Notes under the pieces: model-generated
What the model was told of the DNA's origin: nothing
Seen by the model: the letters and a program-made list of their open reading frames with translations, nothing else
Database searches by the model: none
Program-made: the position numbers and the translations under genes
Part shown: positions 15,984-24,496 of the stretch, piece by piece
Layout: the number at the start of each line of letters is the position of its first letter
Numbering within the stretch: position 1 is the first letter of the stretch
Source: UBA4742 sp002403895
Lineage (GTDB): Bacteria > Actinomycetota > Acidimicrobiia > Acidimicrobiales > Acidimicrobilacustridaceae
DNA length: 64,000 nucleotides
Assembly: GCA_036823295.1 (NCBI GenBank)
Contig: DAISGD010000015.1
Span: 1-64,000 of the forward strand
Direction: 5' to 3'

Positions 15984-18122
15984 ATGGCTCGCCGACTCGT
16001 GCAACTTGCTGCTGTCCCCGTCACCGAGCTCGAAGGTGTGGGGCCAAAGCGCGGCGAGGCGCTGGCCAAGCTCGACCTGCACACCGTGCTGGACCTGTTG
16101 ACCTTCTACCCGCGCCGCTACCTGGACCGCACCAACGAGCGCCGCATCGACGAGCTCGCCTTGGGGGAGGAGGCCATGGTCCTGGCCACCGTCAAGGCGG
16201 TCACGGCTCGGCGGACCAAGACCCGCAAGACCATGGTGGTGGTGGACGTCACCGACGGCTCGGGCTTCTTGAAGGTCACGTTCTTCAACCAGCCCTACCG
16301 CGAGCGCCAGCTCAAGCCGGGCATGAGCGCAGTGCTGTTCGGCAAGGTCGAACTATTCGGTGGCCGCCGCCAGATGACCAACCCCGTCGTCGACCTGGTG
16401 GGAGACAAGACCGGTCGCATCGTGCCGCTCTACCCGCAGTCCGAGAAGGCCGGCGTCATGACCTGGGACGTCGACAAGTGGATGACCGAGGTGCTGCGCC
16501 GCGCCGGCGAGTTCGCCGACCCCGTCCCCGAGCTCATCCTGCGCCACTGGGACCTGACCGATCGCACCACCGCCTTCCGGGGGATCCACAAACCCGAGAC
16601 CATGGCCGAGGCCACCGAGGCCCGCCGGCGGTTGGTGTTCGACGAGTTGCTGCGGGTGCAGCTCCGCCTCGTGCAGCGCAAGCGGGAGTTGGAGCGCACC
16701 ACGCCGGGGATCGCCCACGACATGGGTGGTCAGCTGGTCGCCCGCTTCCATGATCGGTTGCCGTTCCCCTTGACCGGCGCGCAACGGCGCGTCATCGGCG
16801 AGATCGAGGCGGATCTGGCGTCGCCTCACCCCATGCACCGGCTGTTGCAGGGCGACGTCGGGTCAGGCAAGACCATCGTGGCGGTGAGTGCGCTGCTCGT
16901 CGGCGTGCAGGGGGGCTACCAGGGTGCCCTTATGGCCCCGACCGAGGTCTTGGCCGAGCAGCACTACCTCGGCGTGCGCGACCTGCTGGAGGGCTTCCGT
17001 GTGCCCGACACCAACACCGACAGCCTGTTCGGGGGGGCGGGGATGGATCGCGACCTGCGGGTGGAGCTGCTCACCAACCGCACCACCGCCGCCGAGCGGC
17101 GCCGCATCCTTGCCGGACTTGTCGCTGGTGAGATCGACCTGGCCATCGGTACCCACGCACTGATTCAGGAAGGCATTGAGTTCCGCTCCCTCGGGGTAGT
17201 GGTCATCGACGAGCAGCACCGCTTCGGCGTTGAGCAACGAGCCGCGCTGCGGGACAAGTCGGCGGGCGATGCCGTGCCCGACGTGTTGGTCATGACGGCG
17301 ACGCCGATTCCTCGCACCGCGGCCATGACCGTGTACGGCGACTTGGATGTGTCGGTGCTCGACGAGATGCCTCCGGGCCGCACTCCGATCGTCACCACGT
17401 GGGCCCGGACCGAGGACGAGGAGGCCGACGTGTGGGAGCTGGTGCGCGCCCAGGTGCGCGACGGGCACCAGGCCTACGTCGTGTGCCCCCTCATCGAGGA
17501 GAGCGAGAAGTTGGAGGTCCGTTCGGCGGAGGAGACCTTCGAACGGCTGCAGGCCGGCGAGCTGGCCGGGCTGCGCCTGGGGCTGTTGCACGGGCGGGTC
17601 ACGCCGGGGGAGAAGGAGAAGGCCATGGCCCTGTTCCGCTCCGGCGGGCTGGACGTGCTGGTGGCCACCACCGTGATCGAGGTCGGCGTGGACGTGGCCA
17701 ACGCCACCGTGATGGTGATCCTCGACGCTGATCGCTTTGGCATCGCCCAGCTCCACCAATTGCGGGGTCGGGTCGGGCGGGGGGCGGCTCACTCCTACTG
17801 CGAGCTGGTGGGGGAGGCGACCACGCCGGACGGGGGGGCCCGGCTCGAGGCCCTGGTGCGGACGACCGACGGGTTCGAGCTGGCCGAGATCGACCTCGAT
17901 CTGCGGGGGGAGGGGACGATCATGGGGGAACGACAAAAGGGCCGCAACGACCTGAAGCTGGCCTCGCTACGACGGGATCGGGACTGGGTGCAACGAGCCC
18001 GTGATGTCGCCTTCGAGCTGATCGACGCCGACCCGACCCTGGCCGATCACCCTCTGCTGGCCGAGGAGATCGCCCTGTTCCTCGACGACGACGACGCCGC
18101 CGACTTCCTGCTCAAGTCATAA
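15984..18122 (+). CDS. recG: ATP-dependent DNA helicase RecG
   Basis: A 712-residue RecG that remodels stalled replication forks and Holliday junctions. The N-terminal wedge/OB domain contains GVGPKRGEALAKL and the FFNQPY strand; Walker A is GDVGSGKTIVA; motif II is VIDEQHRFGV; motif III is MTATPIPRTAAM; motif VI is QLRGRVGRG. The C-terminal TRG-type segment and DPTLADHPLL tail are complete. It follows the DAK2 gene closely and is likely co-transcribed with it. The usual next gene, rsmD, is displaced 4.7 kb downstream by inserted accessory genes. Confidence 0.97.
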   Translation: MARRLVQLAAVPVTELEGVGPKRGEALAKLDLHTVLDLLTFYPRRYLDRTNERRIDELALGEEAMVLATVKAVTARRTKTRKTMVVVDVTDGSGFLKVTFFNQPYRERQLKPGMSAVLFGKVELFGGRRQMTNPVVDLVGDKTGRIVPLYPQSEKAGVMTWDVDKWMTEVLRRAGEFADPVPELILRHWDLTDRTTAFRGIHKPETMAEATEARRRLVFDELLRVQLRLVQRKRELERTTPGIAHDMGGQLVARFHDRLPFPLTGAQRRVIGEIEADLASPHPMHRLLQGDVGSGKTIVAVSALLVGVQGGYQGALMAPTEVLAEQHYLGVRDLLEGFRVPDTNTDSLFGGAGMDRDLRVELLTNRTTAAERRRILAGLVAGEIDLAIGTHALIQEGIEFRSLGVVVIDEQHRFGVEQRAALRDKSAGDAVPDVLVMTATPIPRTAAMTVYGDLDVSVLDEMPPGRTPIVTTWARTEDEEADVWELVRAQVRDGHQAYVVCPLIEESEKLEVRSAEETFERLQAGELAGLRLGLLHGRVTPGEKEKAMALFRSGGLDVLVATTVIEVGVDVANATVMVILDADRFGIAQLHQLRGRVGRGAAHSYCELVGEATTPDGGARLEALVRTTDGFELAEIDLDLRGEGTIMGERQKGRNDLKLASLRRDRDWVQRARDVAFELIDADPTLADHPLLAEEIALFLDDDDAADFLLKS

Positions 18123-18158
18123 GGGACAGGCCTACGGGCCCCTGACCTGCGGGAATGC

Positions 18159-18293
18159 TCAGCCGACCACCTCAGCGGTCCTCAGTGAGTCCTCAGTAGG
18201 TGTGAACACGGCCTCGACGGCTTCCCGGATCCGGTCGTCATCACCGGGCCAGTGGTGGCCCGCCGACTCGATTGTGGCCGGCTCCAGCGGCAC
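18159..18293 (-). pseudogene. C-terminal relic of an esterase/PHB-depolymerase-like protein
   Basis: Reading the minus strand from 18293 gives 44 residues to a TGA: PATIESAGHHWPG then an acidic, helical tail. The xGHHWPG motif is the catalytic-histidine segment of LpqC/PHB-depolymerase/feruloyl-esterase-like alpha/beta hydrolases, normally about 40-50 residues from the C-terminus, as here. The rest of the enzyme (nucleophile and Asp) is missing; the sequence upstream is the promoter region of the secreted phosphatase gene. I read this as the surviving 3' end of a gene cut when the phosphatase module was inserted. Confidence 0.5.
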
Positions 18294-18330
18294 TGTTATC
18301 CGATGCGGGGGTGCTGTAGACTCACGAGCT

Positions 18331-21300
18331 GTGGGCCGAGTTCTTGTGCCTTTCCGTGTTCTTGTATTGCTTGTCGTGTGCGCGTCGGCCGCCGTGCCTC
18401 TCGTGTTCGGTTCGGGTATTGCTCAGGCTGCAGGGGCTGGGCCGGGATTGCTGCAGGCGGACGCAACCGATTCGGGCCACGTGGAGCTCGCTTGGACTGC
18501 TGTGACCGGAGCCTCGCAGTACACGGTGTATCGCGATGGAAGCGCGATCAGCGCGGCGAACACGTTACAGGCGACCGACGCGAGCATCGCGGCGGGGTCG
18601 TCGCACAGCTACTGGGTGACCGCGATGGTGGCCGGTTCCGAGACCGCTGCAAGTCCGACGGTGAGTGTCACCGTCCCGGCGTTGTTGGACACGCGGGCTC
18701 CGACGACGCCCACCAACCTGCATACCACGTCGGTCGGCGCCACCTCGGCGACACTCGCGTGGAGCAAAGCATCCGACGACGTCGGCGTCATCGGCTACTT
18801 CGTCAAGGTCGGCTCGGTCCTCTACACCTACACCGAAGGTTCGCTGAGCATCAATGTTCCGTACCTGAAGGCGGCGACCAGCTACGGATTTGATCTCACC
18901 GCGGTGGACGCCTCGGGCAAGCAGAGCGCACCCGCGCATATCAGCCTGACGACGGCCGCGGCCTCGAGTGTCGATACGACACCGCCGGGCACACCGACAC
19001 TCACGGCGACCGCGTTTTCGGACACCGAGGTTGACCTGTCGTGGTCGAAGCCCGGTGACTCCGACCTGACCGGCTTCCTGGTGTATCGCGGGAGTCAGCT
19101 GCTCGAAGACATACCACCGAACTCATCCGCTCTGACCCGTGTGCTCCCGGTCACTGGATTGAGCCCGCAGACGGCCTACACGTTCTCGGTGGGGGCGTAC
19201 GACGAGATGGGCAACCTGTCCAGTCTGGGGACCAAGACCGTCACCACGCTCGCGTCGTCCAATGTGCGCGTTGCGCGCGGCCCGTACGTGCAACACGTTT
19301 CAGCGACATCGGCACGGATCGTCTGGCGCACGAACGTGGCCGCACCGAGCAACCTCACCTACTCGGATGGGGTCACCAGCACGACCGTGCAAGACCCAGC
19401 ACTGCGCACGGATCACAGTGTGCTCGTCGGTCCGTTCGACGACCTCACGCGGATCACCTATACCCTCAACTACGCCACGCCCAAGACGGGCAACTTCCTG
19501 ACCTGCTCGAGCTCACCGTCAACATTGCACCTCGATGCGGTGGGAGACATGGGGGGCGGTTCGACGCCGGAGATAGACATCGCCAAGCTCGTCGCGGGAG
19601 ATCACCCGGATCTGATCACCGCGCTGGGCGACAACGTCTACCCGACTGGCCTCGACCAGGACTACCCCGCCCGATTCTTGACCCCGTACGCGTCGGCGCT
19701 CGCCGGTTCGGCGTTCTTCACCACCTTCGGGAACCACGAGTACTACAGCCCCGGCGCGGCCGACGCGCATCGCAACTACAGCCAGCCCGGCAACGAGTCG
19801 TACTTCTCGTTCGACTGCTCGGGTGTTCACTTCACTGTCGTCGACGCGTACCAGCCGTATGGTCCCGGTAGCGCGCAGTACCAGTGGCTCGCCAACGATC
19901 TCGCGACGACAACCCAACCGTGGAAGATCGTGGTGGCCCACGTCCCGCCGTACAGTTCGTCAGTGGGGGGAACTGCACCTGGTCTTATCGGAGTGCTGGA
20001 CCCCTTGTATGAGCAGAACGGCGTCAAGCTCGTGCTCGGGGGGCACTCGCACAACTATGAACGCACGAACGTCCTCAACGGCGTCACCTACATGGTCGAC
20101 GGCGGTGGCGGCAACGGACTCAACGCGTTCAGCGGCTCTCCACCGTCGTGGAGCGCGTACCGCGCCGCGGAGTACTCCTATCTGCGCCTCACCATTACAC
20201 CTACTCAGCTCACCGGCACGGAAGTACGCCAGAACGGTACGACTGGTGACGCGTTCACGATCGCGGCGCCGGTCGGTACCGCGCCGGACACCGTGATCGA
20301 CTCTGCACCACCGGCACAAACAGCCTCTGATTCTGCGTCCGTGAGCTTCCATGCGACCCAGACGGGCGCGACGTTCCAATGCAGCCTCGACGGTGGCGAC
20401 GCGACTGCCTGCAGCAGCCCGGCCACGTATTCCAGTCTGGCCGAGGGTACCCACACGTTTTCGGTGCAGGCGAGCACGTCCTCTGGCACCGATCCGACGC
20501 CTGCCGTCGCGACGTGGACCCTTGACCAGACCGCGCCGACCGAGCCATCAGACCTGACAGCTACCGCGCCGAATTCCGCGTCAGTGAACCTTGCGTGGAG
20601 CGCGTCGAGCGACGCCAACGGCATCTTGAGCTACGACATCACTCGGAATGGAGCGCCGCTCGCCACCGTGTCGGGCACGACCACGACCTACTCCGACACG
20701 ACGGTCACCGCCGGCTCCGACTACTCGTACCAGGTCGTCGCCCACGACCCAGCCGGGAACACCTCCGCTCCGAGCGATCTCGCCAGCGTGACCGTTCCCC
20801 TCCCTTCGGGATCCACCCCCCAGCTGACGCAGACGGTCGGGGCCACCGAGACCGCCGCGGCGACCTCTTTGAGCGCCACGTTCCCGGTGGCGACGACCGC
20901 GGGGCATCTGTTGGTGCTCTCGGCGTCGGTGTACACGGGGGCCACGAACAACATCACCTCAGTCACGGACTCTGGTGGCAACACCTGGGTCCGGATCGGC
21001 GCGTTCGCCGTCTCGGGTCACTACTCAGATGGCGAGATGTGGTACTCGGCGAACGCGATGCCGGTAACGACCGTGACGATCCAGTTGGGCTCGGCGGTGG
21101 TTGCCGCAATTGCGGTCCAGGAGTTCTCGGGCATCGCGACCACGAACGCGCTCGACGTCTCCACGGGAATCGCGGGCACCAGCACCACGCCCGCCTCGGG
21201 ATCGGTGACGCCCACCGCGAGCAATGATCTCGCGGTGGGTTTCATCGCCGGGCACGGCAATGTCGAGACGATCAACGTGACGGCGCCCGGCTTCACCGCC

Positions 21301-21453
21301 CTCCCGCAACAGATCAGTAGTGCGACGACGATCGCGACCGAGCGAACCGGGTATCAGGTGCTGAGCTCGTCGAGCCCCCAGACCTTCACCGGGAGCATCG
21401 CGACCGCGATGTACTGGGCCTCCGGCATTGCATGCTTCCGAGCGGCGAGCTGA
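18331..21453 (+). CDS. Secreted multi-domain purple-acid-phosphatase-like metallophosphoesterase
   Basis: A 1040-residue exported protein starting at GTG 18331, which begins a signal peptide ending GIAQA. Three fibronectin-III-like modules (~36-310) precede a PAP-type N-terminal Ig domain and a calcineurin-like catalytic domain with all metal motifs: GDMG, GDNVY, GNHE, AHVPPY and GHSHNYER. Behind it are an Ig-like module (FQCSLDGGDATAC), another FnIII and a C-terminal beta domain (VTDSGGNTWVRIG) common in secreted soil-bacterial proteins. It probably releases phosphate from extracellular esters. Frequent ACG/GCG/TCG codons set it apart from the core genes. The upstream in-frame extension is not used because it is antisense of an esterase relic. 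Confidence 0.9.
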   Translation: MGRVLVPFRVLVLLVVCASAAVPLVFGSGIAQAAGAGPGLLQADATDSGHVELAWTAVTGASQYTVYRDGSAISAANTLQATDASIAAGSSHSYWVTAMVAGSETAASPTVSVTVPALLDTRAPTTPTNLHTTSVGATSATLAWSKASDDVGVIGYFVKVGSVLYTYTEGSLSINVPYLKAATSYGFDLTAVDASGKQSAPAHISLTTAAASSVDTTPPGTPTLTATAFSDTEVDLSWSKPGDSDLTGFLVYRGSQLLEDIPPNSSALTRVLPVTGLSPQTAYTFSVGAYDEMGNLSSLGTKTVTTLASSNVRVARGPYVQHVSATSARIVWRTNVAAPSNLTYSDGVTSTTVQDPALRTDHSVLVGPFDDLTRITYTLNYATPKTGNFLTCSSSPSTLHLDAVGDMGGGSTPEIDIAKLVAGDHPDLITALGDNVYPTGLDQDYPARFLTPYASALAGSAFFTTFGNHEYYSPGAADAHRNYSQPGNESYFSFDCSGVHFTVVDAYQPYGPGSAQYQWLANDLATTTQPWKIVVAHVPPYSSSVGGTAPGLIGVLDPLYEQNGVKLVLGGHSHNYERTNVLNGVTYMVDGGGGNGLNAFSGSPPSWSAYRAAEYSYLRLTITPTQLTGTEVRQNGTTGDAFTIAAPVGTAPDTVIDSAPPAQTASDSASVSFHATQTGATFQCSLDGGDATACSSPATYSSLAEGTHTFSVQASTSSGTDPTPAVATWTLDQTAPTEPSDLTATAPNSASVNLAWSASSDANGILSYDITRNGAPLATVSGTTTTYSDTTVTAGSDYSYQVVAHDPAGNTSAPSDLASVTVPLPSGSTPQLTQTVGATETAAATSLSATFPVATTAGHLLVLSASVYTGATNNITSVTDSGGNTWVRIGAFAVSGHYSDGEMWYSANAMPVTTVTIQLGSAVVAAIAVQEFSGIATTNALDVSTGIAGTSTTPASGSVTPTASNDLAVGFIAGHGNVETINVTAPGFTALPQQISSATTIATERTGYQVLSSSSPQTFTGSIATAMYWASGIACFRAAS

Positions 21454-21769
21454 CCGAGGCCGGCGACATCGAGGTTCCGACACCGAGATAGGCGCGGCGG
21501 AGAACNNNNNNNNNNNNNNNNNNNNNNNNNNNNNNNNNNNNNNNNNNNNNNNNNNNNNNNNNNNNNNNNNNNNNNNNNNNNNNNNNNNNNNNNNNNNNNN
21601 NNNNNCCGCTGGCCATCAGTGGGGACTCTTTCATGGCCATGGAAACCCCCATTCGGCGGTTTTGAAGGCGACTTGAAGGGTTATGCGTCACACTACCTTC
21701 AGCTGCACCAGGTCGAGGATTCGCAGATGGGTCCGGGGGTCGGGGCGGGCGAGGCTCTCGTCGAGGAGG
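21454..21769. other. Gene-free stretch containing an assembly gap
   Basis: Between the phosphatase stop and the VOC gene there is no supported gene. The part right of the gap (21606-21690), read on the minus strand, has TGGCCATGAAAGAGTCCCCA and a second TGGCCA close by, which resembles the TGGCCA/TCCCCA-type subterminal repeats of IS21-family insertion sequences. That would explain an assembly break, but the match is from memory and short. Confidence 0.3.
21506..21605. other. Assembly gap of 100 N
   Basis: Exactly 100 N, the conventional placeholder for a gap of unknown length. The true sequence here may be much longer, for example a repeated mobile element. Confidence 0.97.
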
Positions 21770-22153
21770 TCAGTCCCCGCTCCCATAGGGCCGGGTGATG
21801 ATCTCCAGGAGGTGGCCATCGGGATCGGGGAAGTACACGCCGCGTCCGCCGTCGTGGGAGTTGATCTCGCCGGGATGGCGCTGGGCGGGATCCGCCCAGT
21901 AGGGCAGCTCCCGCTGGCGGATCCGACCGAAGATCTCGTCGAACTCATCCTCGGCGACGAGGAAGGCGTAGTGCTGGGACGTGACCTTGCCGTCGGTTTC
22001 GATGAAGTCGAGGGAGACCCCGTTGGCCACGCCGACCACCAGGAACGGCCCGAAGCGAATCGGGGCGGGGAGGCCCAAGACGTCGGCCAGGAACGAGGCC
22101 GAGGCCTGCGGGTCGCGGGCCGACACGATGGTGTGGTTCAACTCGACCGGCAT
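21770..22153 (-). CDS. VOC-family (glyoxalase/dioxygenase-like) protein
   Basis: A 127-residue single-chain VOC-fold protein. The N-terminal metal-ligand strand is LNHTIVSARDP, the middle contains HYAFLVAEDEFDEI and the C-terminal DPDGHLLEIITRPYG carries the conserved glutamate ligand. Family members include lyases, dioxygenases and drug-binding proteins; the reaction is unknown. ATG 22153 is chosen over the longer upstream frame because it begins directly with the first VOC strand. It is divergent from the small membrane protein gene at 22247 and lies to the right of the assembly gap. Confidence 0.85.
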   Translation of the reverse strand: MPVELNHTIVSARDPQASASFLADVLGLPAPIRFGPFLVVGVANGVSLDFIETDGKVTSQHYAFLVAEDEFDEIFGRIRQRELPYWADPAQRHPGEINSHDGGRGVYFPDPDGHLLEIITRPYGSGD

Positions 22154-22246
22154 GAGGCACCTCCCGGGCGGCGACCCCCTGGTCACCTGTGGCTGAAGCC
22201 TATGGCGACCGAAGGTTCGCTCGGCAGGGTCTGCCATCCTGGGGAG

Positions 22247-22528
22247 GTGCCAGGAACGAACGGCGATACCCCCGATGCTGACGACGGCGAGGAGGGGGGC
22301 GAGGCCCGGTTGCCGGGTCCCCGGGCGGCCTACGCGGTCAACTGGTACGTCGTCTTGGGGGTCGACGCGGCCATGGGCCTGGTCGTGGCAATCGCCGGCT
22401 TGGTGGCCATGATCGTGTGGGCCTTCTGGCTGGGGGCCCTCCTGGCCCTGGTGGGCTGCGTCTACGTCGCCACGGTGGCCCGGCGGGCTGAGTACTGGAG
22501 CCGACTACGACGCGACGCCGGGCTCTGA
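22247..22528 (+). CDS. Hypothetical membrane protein, two TM helices
   Basis: A 93-residue protein from GTG 22247: an acidic, disordered N-terminus of about 25 residues, two hydrophobic helices (about residues 30-54 and 56-76, YVVLGVDAAMGLVVAIAGLV and the AFWLGALLALVG region) and a basic tail RRAEYWSRLRRDAGL. ATG 22202 would add 15 residues and is equally possible; neither has a strong RBS. It belongs to the small-gene group between the gap and rsmD. No family recognised. Confidence 0.6.
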   Translation: MPGTNGDTPDADDGEEGGEARLPGPRAAYAVNWYVVLGVDAAMGLVVAIAGLVAMIVWAFWLGALLALVGCVYVATVARRAEYWSRLRRDAGL

Positions 22529-22562
22529 ATCCCGTCCCACCTGACCACTACGCTCGGCCCCC

Positions 22563-22736
22563 ATGCAGGTCTCCCCCACCATCATCTGCGTCGACTGCGG
22601 CGGCACCTGCCACGTGCTGTCCTACGAACCCCACGAAGGCTGGGAACCGGGCGATGTGGTGGCCTACCGCTGCGCCGACTGCATGGACCGTTGGGACATC
22701 GTCCTGGAACTCGATGACGATGACGACCGCTTCTGA
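22563..22736 (+). CDS. Small zinc-ribbon protein (57 aa)
   Basis: A 57-residue protein starting ATG 22563, with two cysteine pairs, CVDCGGTC near residues 9-16 and CADC near 37-40, consistent with a zinc ribbon, and an acidic DDDDDRF tail. It starts 34 bp after the small membrane gene and may share its transcript. Such mini zinc ribbons occur in many actinobacteria without known function. Confidence 0.65.
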   Translation: MQVSPTIICVDCGGTCHVLSYEPHEGWEPGDVVAYRCADCMDRWDIVLELDDDDDRF

Positions 22737-22769
22737 TGCCGCCTGATTGGGAATTCTCTCTGCCATTTT

Positions 22770-22786
22770 CTTGCGGTGACCGCAAG
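22770..22786. terminator. Short perfect hairpin before rsmD
   Basis: CTTGCGG, loop TGA, CCGCAAG: a perfect 7-bp stem in the 80-bp gap between the zinc-ribbon gene and rsmD. It has an ATTTT run on its left side, so it could be a weak terminator (either direction) or an RNA leader element. Confidence 0.4.
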
Positions 22787-22815
22787 AGATCGGCGCCGAA
22801 ACCGGTTTTTGTCTT

Positions 22816-23382
22816 GTGCGGGTGATTGCGGGGTCGGCGCGGGGGCGTCGTCTCCAGACTCCCGACGGCCGCGACACCCGACCCACCGGGGACCGGGTGC
22901 GCGAAGCGACGTTCAACGCGCTCCACAGCCTCGACGCCCTGGAGGGGGCCACCGTGCTCGACCTGTTCGCCGGGAGCGGCGCGCTCGGCATCGAGGCGCT
23001 CTCGCGTGGCGCGGCCCACGCCACCTTCATCGATTCGGATCGCCGGGCCGTGCGGGCCATCGAGGCCAATCTCCACGCCACGGGACTGGCCGAACGTGCC
23101 ACCGTCAATGCGGTCGACGCGGAGCGCTTCCTCGACCGGTCCCGGGCCAGCGATGAGCGGTGGGACCTGGCGCTACTCGACCCGCCGTATGCCTACGAGG
23201 GCTGGGACGCGCTGCTGGCCAGGCTCCCGGCCGCGGTGGCCGTGGTCGAATCCGACCGGGCCATCGAAGCACCCTCGGGCTGGGGTGTGGTCAGGCAGCG
23301 TCGGTACGGGAGTACGCTCGTCACCGTTCTTCGCTCGACGTCGTCCATCGGTCCCGTGACCGCGCCTTCACCCCCGGAGTGA
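22816..23382 (+). CDS. rsmD: 16S rRNA (guanine(966)-N(2))-methyltransferase RsmD
   Basis: A 188-residue SAM-dependent methyltransferase that modifies G966 of 16S rRNA in the assembled small subunit. It starts VRVIAGSARGRRLQTP, the family's RNA-binding N-terminus, with TRPTGDRVREATFNAL, the SAM loop LDLFAGSGALGIEALSRGA and the catalytic LLDPPYAYEGW. GTG 22816 is the start. Its stop overlaps the coaD start region, the standard rsmD-coaD coupling. The last ~15 residues are a weakly conserved Ser/Pro tail. Confidence 0.95.
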   Translation: MRVIAGSARGRRLQTPDGRDTRPTGDRVREATFNALHSLDALEGATVLDLFAGSGALGIEALSRGAAHATFIDSDRRAVRAIEANLHATGLAERATVNAVDAERFLDRSRASDERWDLALLDPPYAYEGWDALLARLPAAVAVVESDRAIEAPSGWGVVRQRRYGSTLVTVLRSTSSIGPVTAPSPPE

Positions 23383-23384
23383 TC

Positions 23385-23864
23385 GTGGCCCTCGTGCTCT
23401 ACCCCGGGTCGTTCGACCCGATCCACAATGGTCATCTCGAGATCATCGAGACGGCGGCGCGCCTGTTCGACGGCGTGATCGTGGCCGCCATGCGCAATCC
23501 GCAGAAGGGCGAACCCCTGTTCAACCTCCACGAGCGCGAGGAGATGTTGCGAGAGTCGGTGGTGCATCTCGACAACGTGCGGGTCACCATGTTCTCCACC
23601 CTCGTGGTGGACCTCGCCCGTGATGAAGGGGCCGACTTCATCGTCAAGGGTTTGCGCGCGGTGTCGGATTTCGAATCTGAGCTGCAGATGGCCCAGATGA
23701 ACCACAAGGTCTCGGGCGTCGACACGCTGTTCATCCCGTCGGCGTCCTCCCATTCCTTCCTCGCCTCCAAGCTGATCCGCGAGATCGCGCGCTTCGGTGG
23801 CGACGTCTCGGCGATGGTCCCCACCGCCGTGGCCGAACGCCTTCAGGAGAAGTACCCATCGTGA
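23385..23864 (+). CDS. coaD: Phosphopantetheine adenylyltransferase
   Basis: A 159-residue enzyme (EC 2.7.7.3) joining ATP and 4'-phosphopantetheine to dephospho-CoA, the fourth step of coenzyme A synthesis. YPGSFDPIHNGHLEII carries the HxGH nucleotidyltransferase motif; SSHSFLASKLIREIARFGGDVS matches the C-terminal ATP-binding signature. GTG 23385 is preferred because GGAG stands five bases upstream; GTG 23379 overlaps the rsmD stop and is possible. Followed with a four-base GTGA overlap by the SepIVA-like gene. Confidence 0.96.
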   Translation: MALVLYPGSFDPIHNGHLEIIETAARLFDGVIVAAMRNPQKGEPLFNLHEREEMLRESVVHLDNVRVTMFSTLVVDLARDEGADFIVKGLRAVSDFESELQMAQMNHKVSGVDTLFIPSASSHSFLASKLIREIARFGGDVSAMVPTAVAERLQEKYPS

Positions 23865-24496
23865 GTGATTTCGAGGATGACCTCGACGAGCTGTCCGACC
23901 TCTCGGTCGCTCCCACCCCTACGCCGTATCACGGCGCCGAGACCGAAGAGATCCTGCTCCAGCTGCATGACATCGTCGATGCCGCCCGGCCGGTTCCGTT
24001 GTCGGCGTCGTCGATGATCGCCAAGGAGGATGTGCTGGAGCTCATCGATGAGGCTCTGGCCCGCCTGCCCGAGGAGCTCCGGGCTGCCCGCTGGCTACTG
24101 AAGGAGCGTGAGGAGTATCTCGCTCGCGTCCGCCACGAGGGCGACGAGATCCTCGACCAGGCCCGCAATCGGGCCGAGCGCATGGTGCAGCGGACCGAGG
24201 TGGTCAAGGCGGCCGAGAACCGCGCCTACCAGATCATGGACACGGCCGAGGCCGAGGCCCGACGCCTCCGTCACGAGGTAGAGGACTTCTGCGATCAGAA
24301 GCTGGCCAGCTTCGAGATCGTGCTGGACCGCACCGTGAAGCTCGTCGCGTCCGGCCGCCAGAAGCTCCAGGGTCAGAACCTGCTTGGCGACGCTGTCGAG
24401 GAACATCCGCTCGACCTGCCGCCACCACCCGTCGCCGCCGACGGCGACGGCTACGACGGCGAGGACGAGTTCTTCGACCAGGACGACGCCTCGTGA
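23861..24496 (+). CDS. DivIVA/SepIVA-like coiled-coil protein
   Basis: A 211-residue acidic protein whose centre (residues ~65-165) is a long charged coiled coil: LLKEREEYLARVRHEGDEIL, then ARNRAERMVQRTEVVKAAENR and AEAEARRLRHEVEDFCDQKL. Both tails are acidic and disordered. This matches the SepIVA-type proteins next to coaD in mycobacteria and relatives, which take part in septation and cell-envelope growth. The function is inferred from this similarity and position. It overlaps coaD by GTGA and the DUF177 gene by GTGA, so the three are translationally coupled. Confidence 0.8.
   Translation: MSDFEDDLDELSDLSVAPTPTPYHGAETEEILLQLHDIVDAARPVPLSASSMIAKEDVLELIDEALARLPEELRAARWLLKEREEYLARVRHEGDEILDQARNRAERMVQRTEVVKAAENRAYQIMDTAEAEARRLRHEVEDFCDQKLASFEIVLDRTVKLVASGRQKLQGQNLLGDAVEEHPLDLPPPPVAADGDGYDGEDEFFDQDDAS

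Noticed and set aside
13884..16082. 732-residue minus-strand frame opposite the DAK2 gene
   Set aside because: Antisense artefact; no recognisable domain, and it covers rpmB in another frame.
18202..18330. N-terminal extension of the secreted phosphatase
   Set aside because: It would bury the signal peptide and overlaps the minus-strand esterase relic; GTG 18331 is better.
21688..21780. Minus-strand segment ending THLRILDLVQLKVV
   Set aside because: Looks protein-like but is only about 30 residues, has no start and overlaps the VOC gene in another frame; could be a relic but not supportable.
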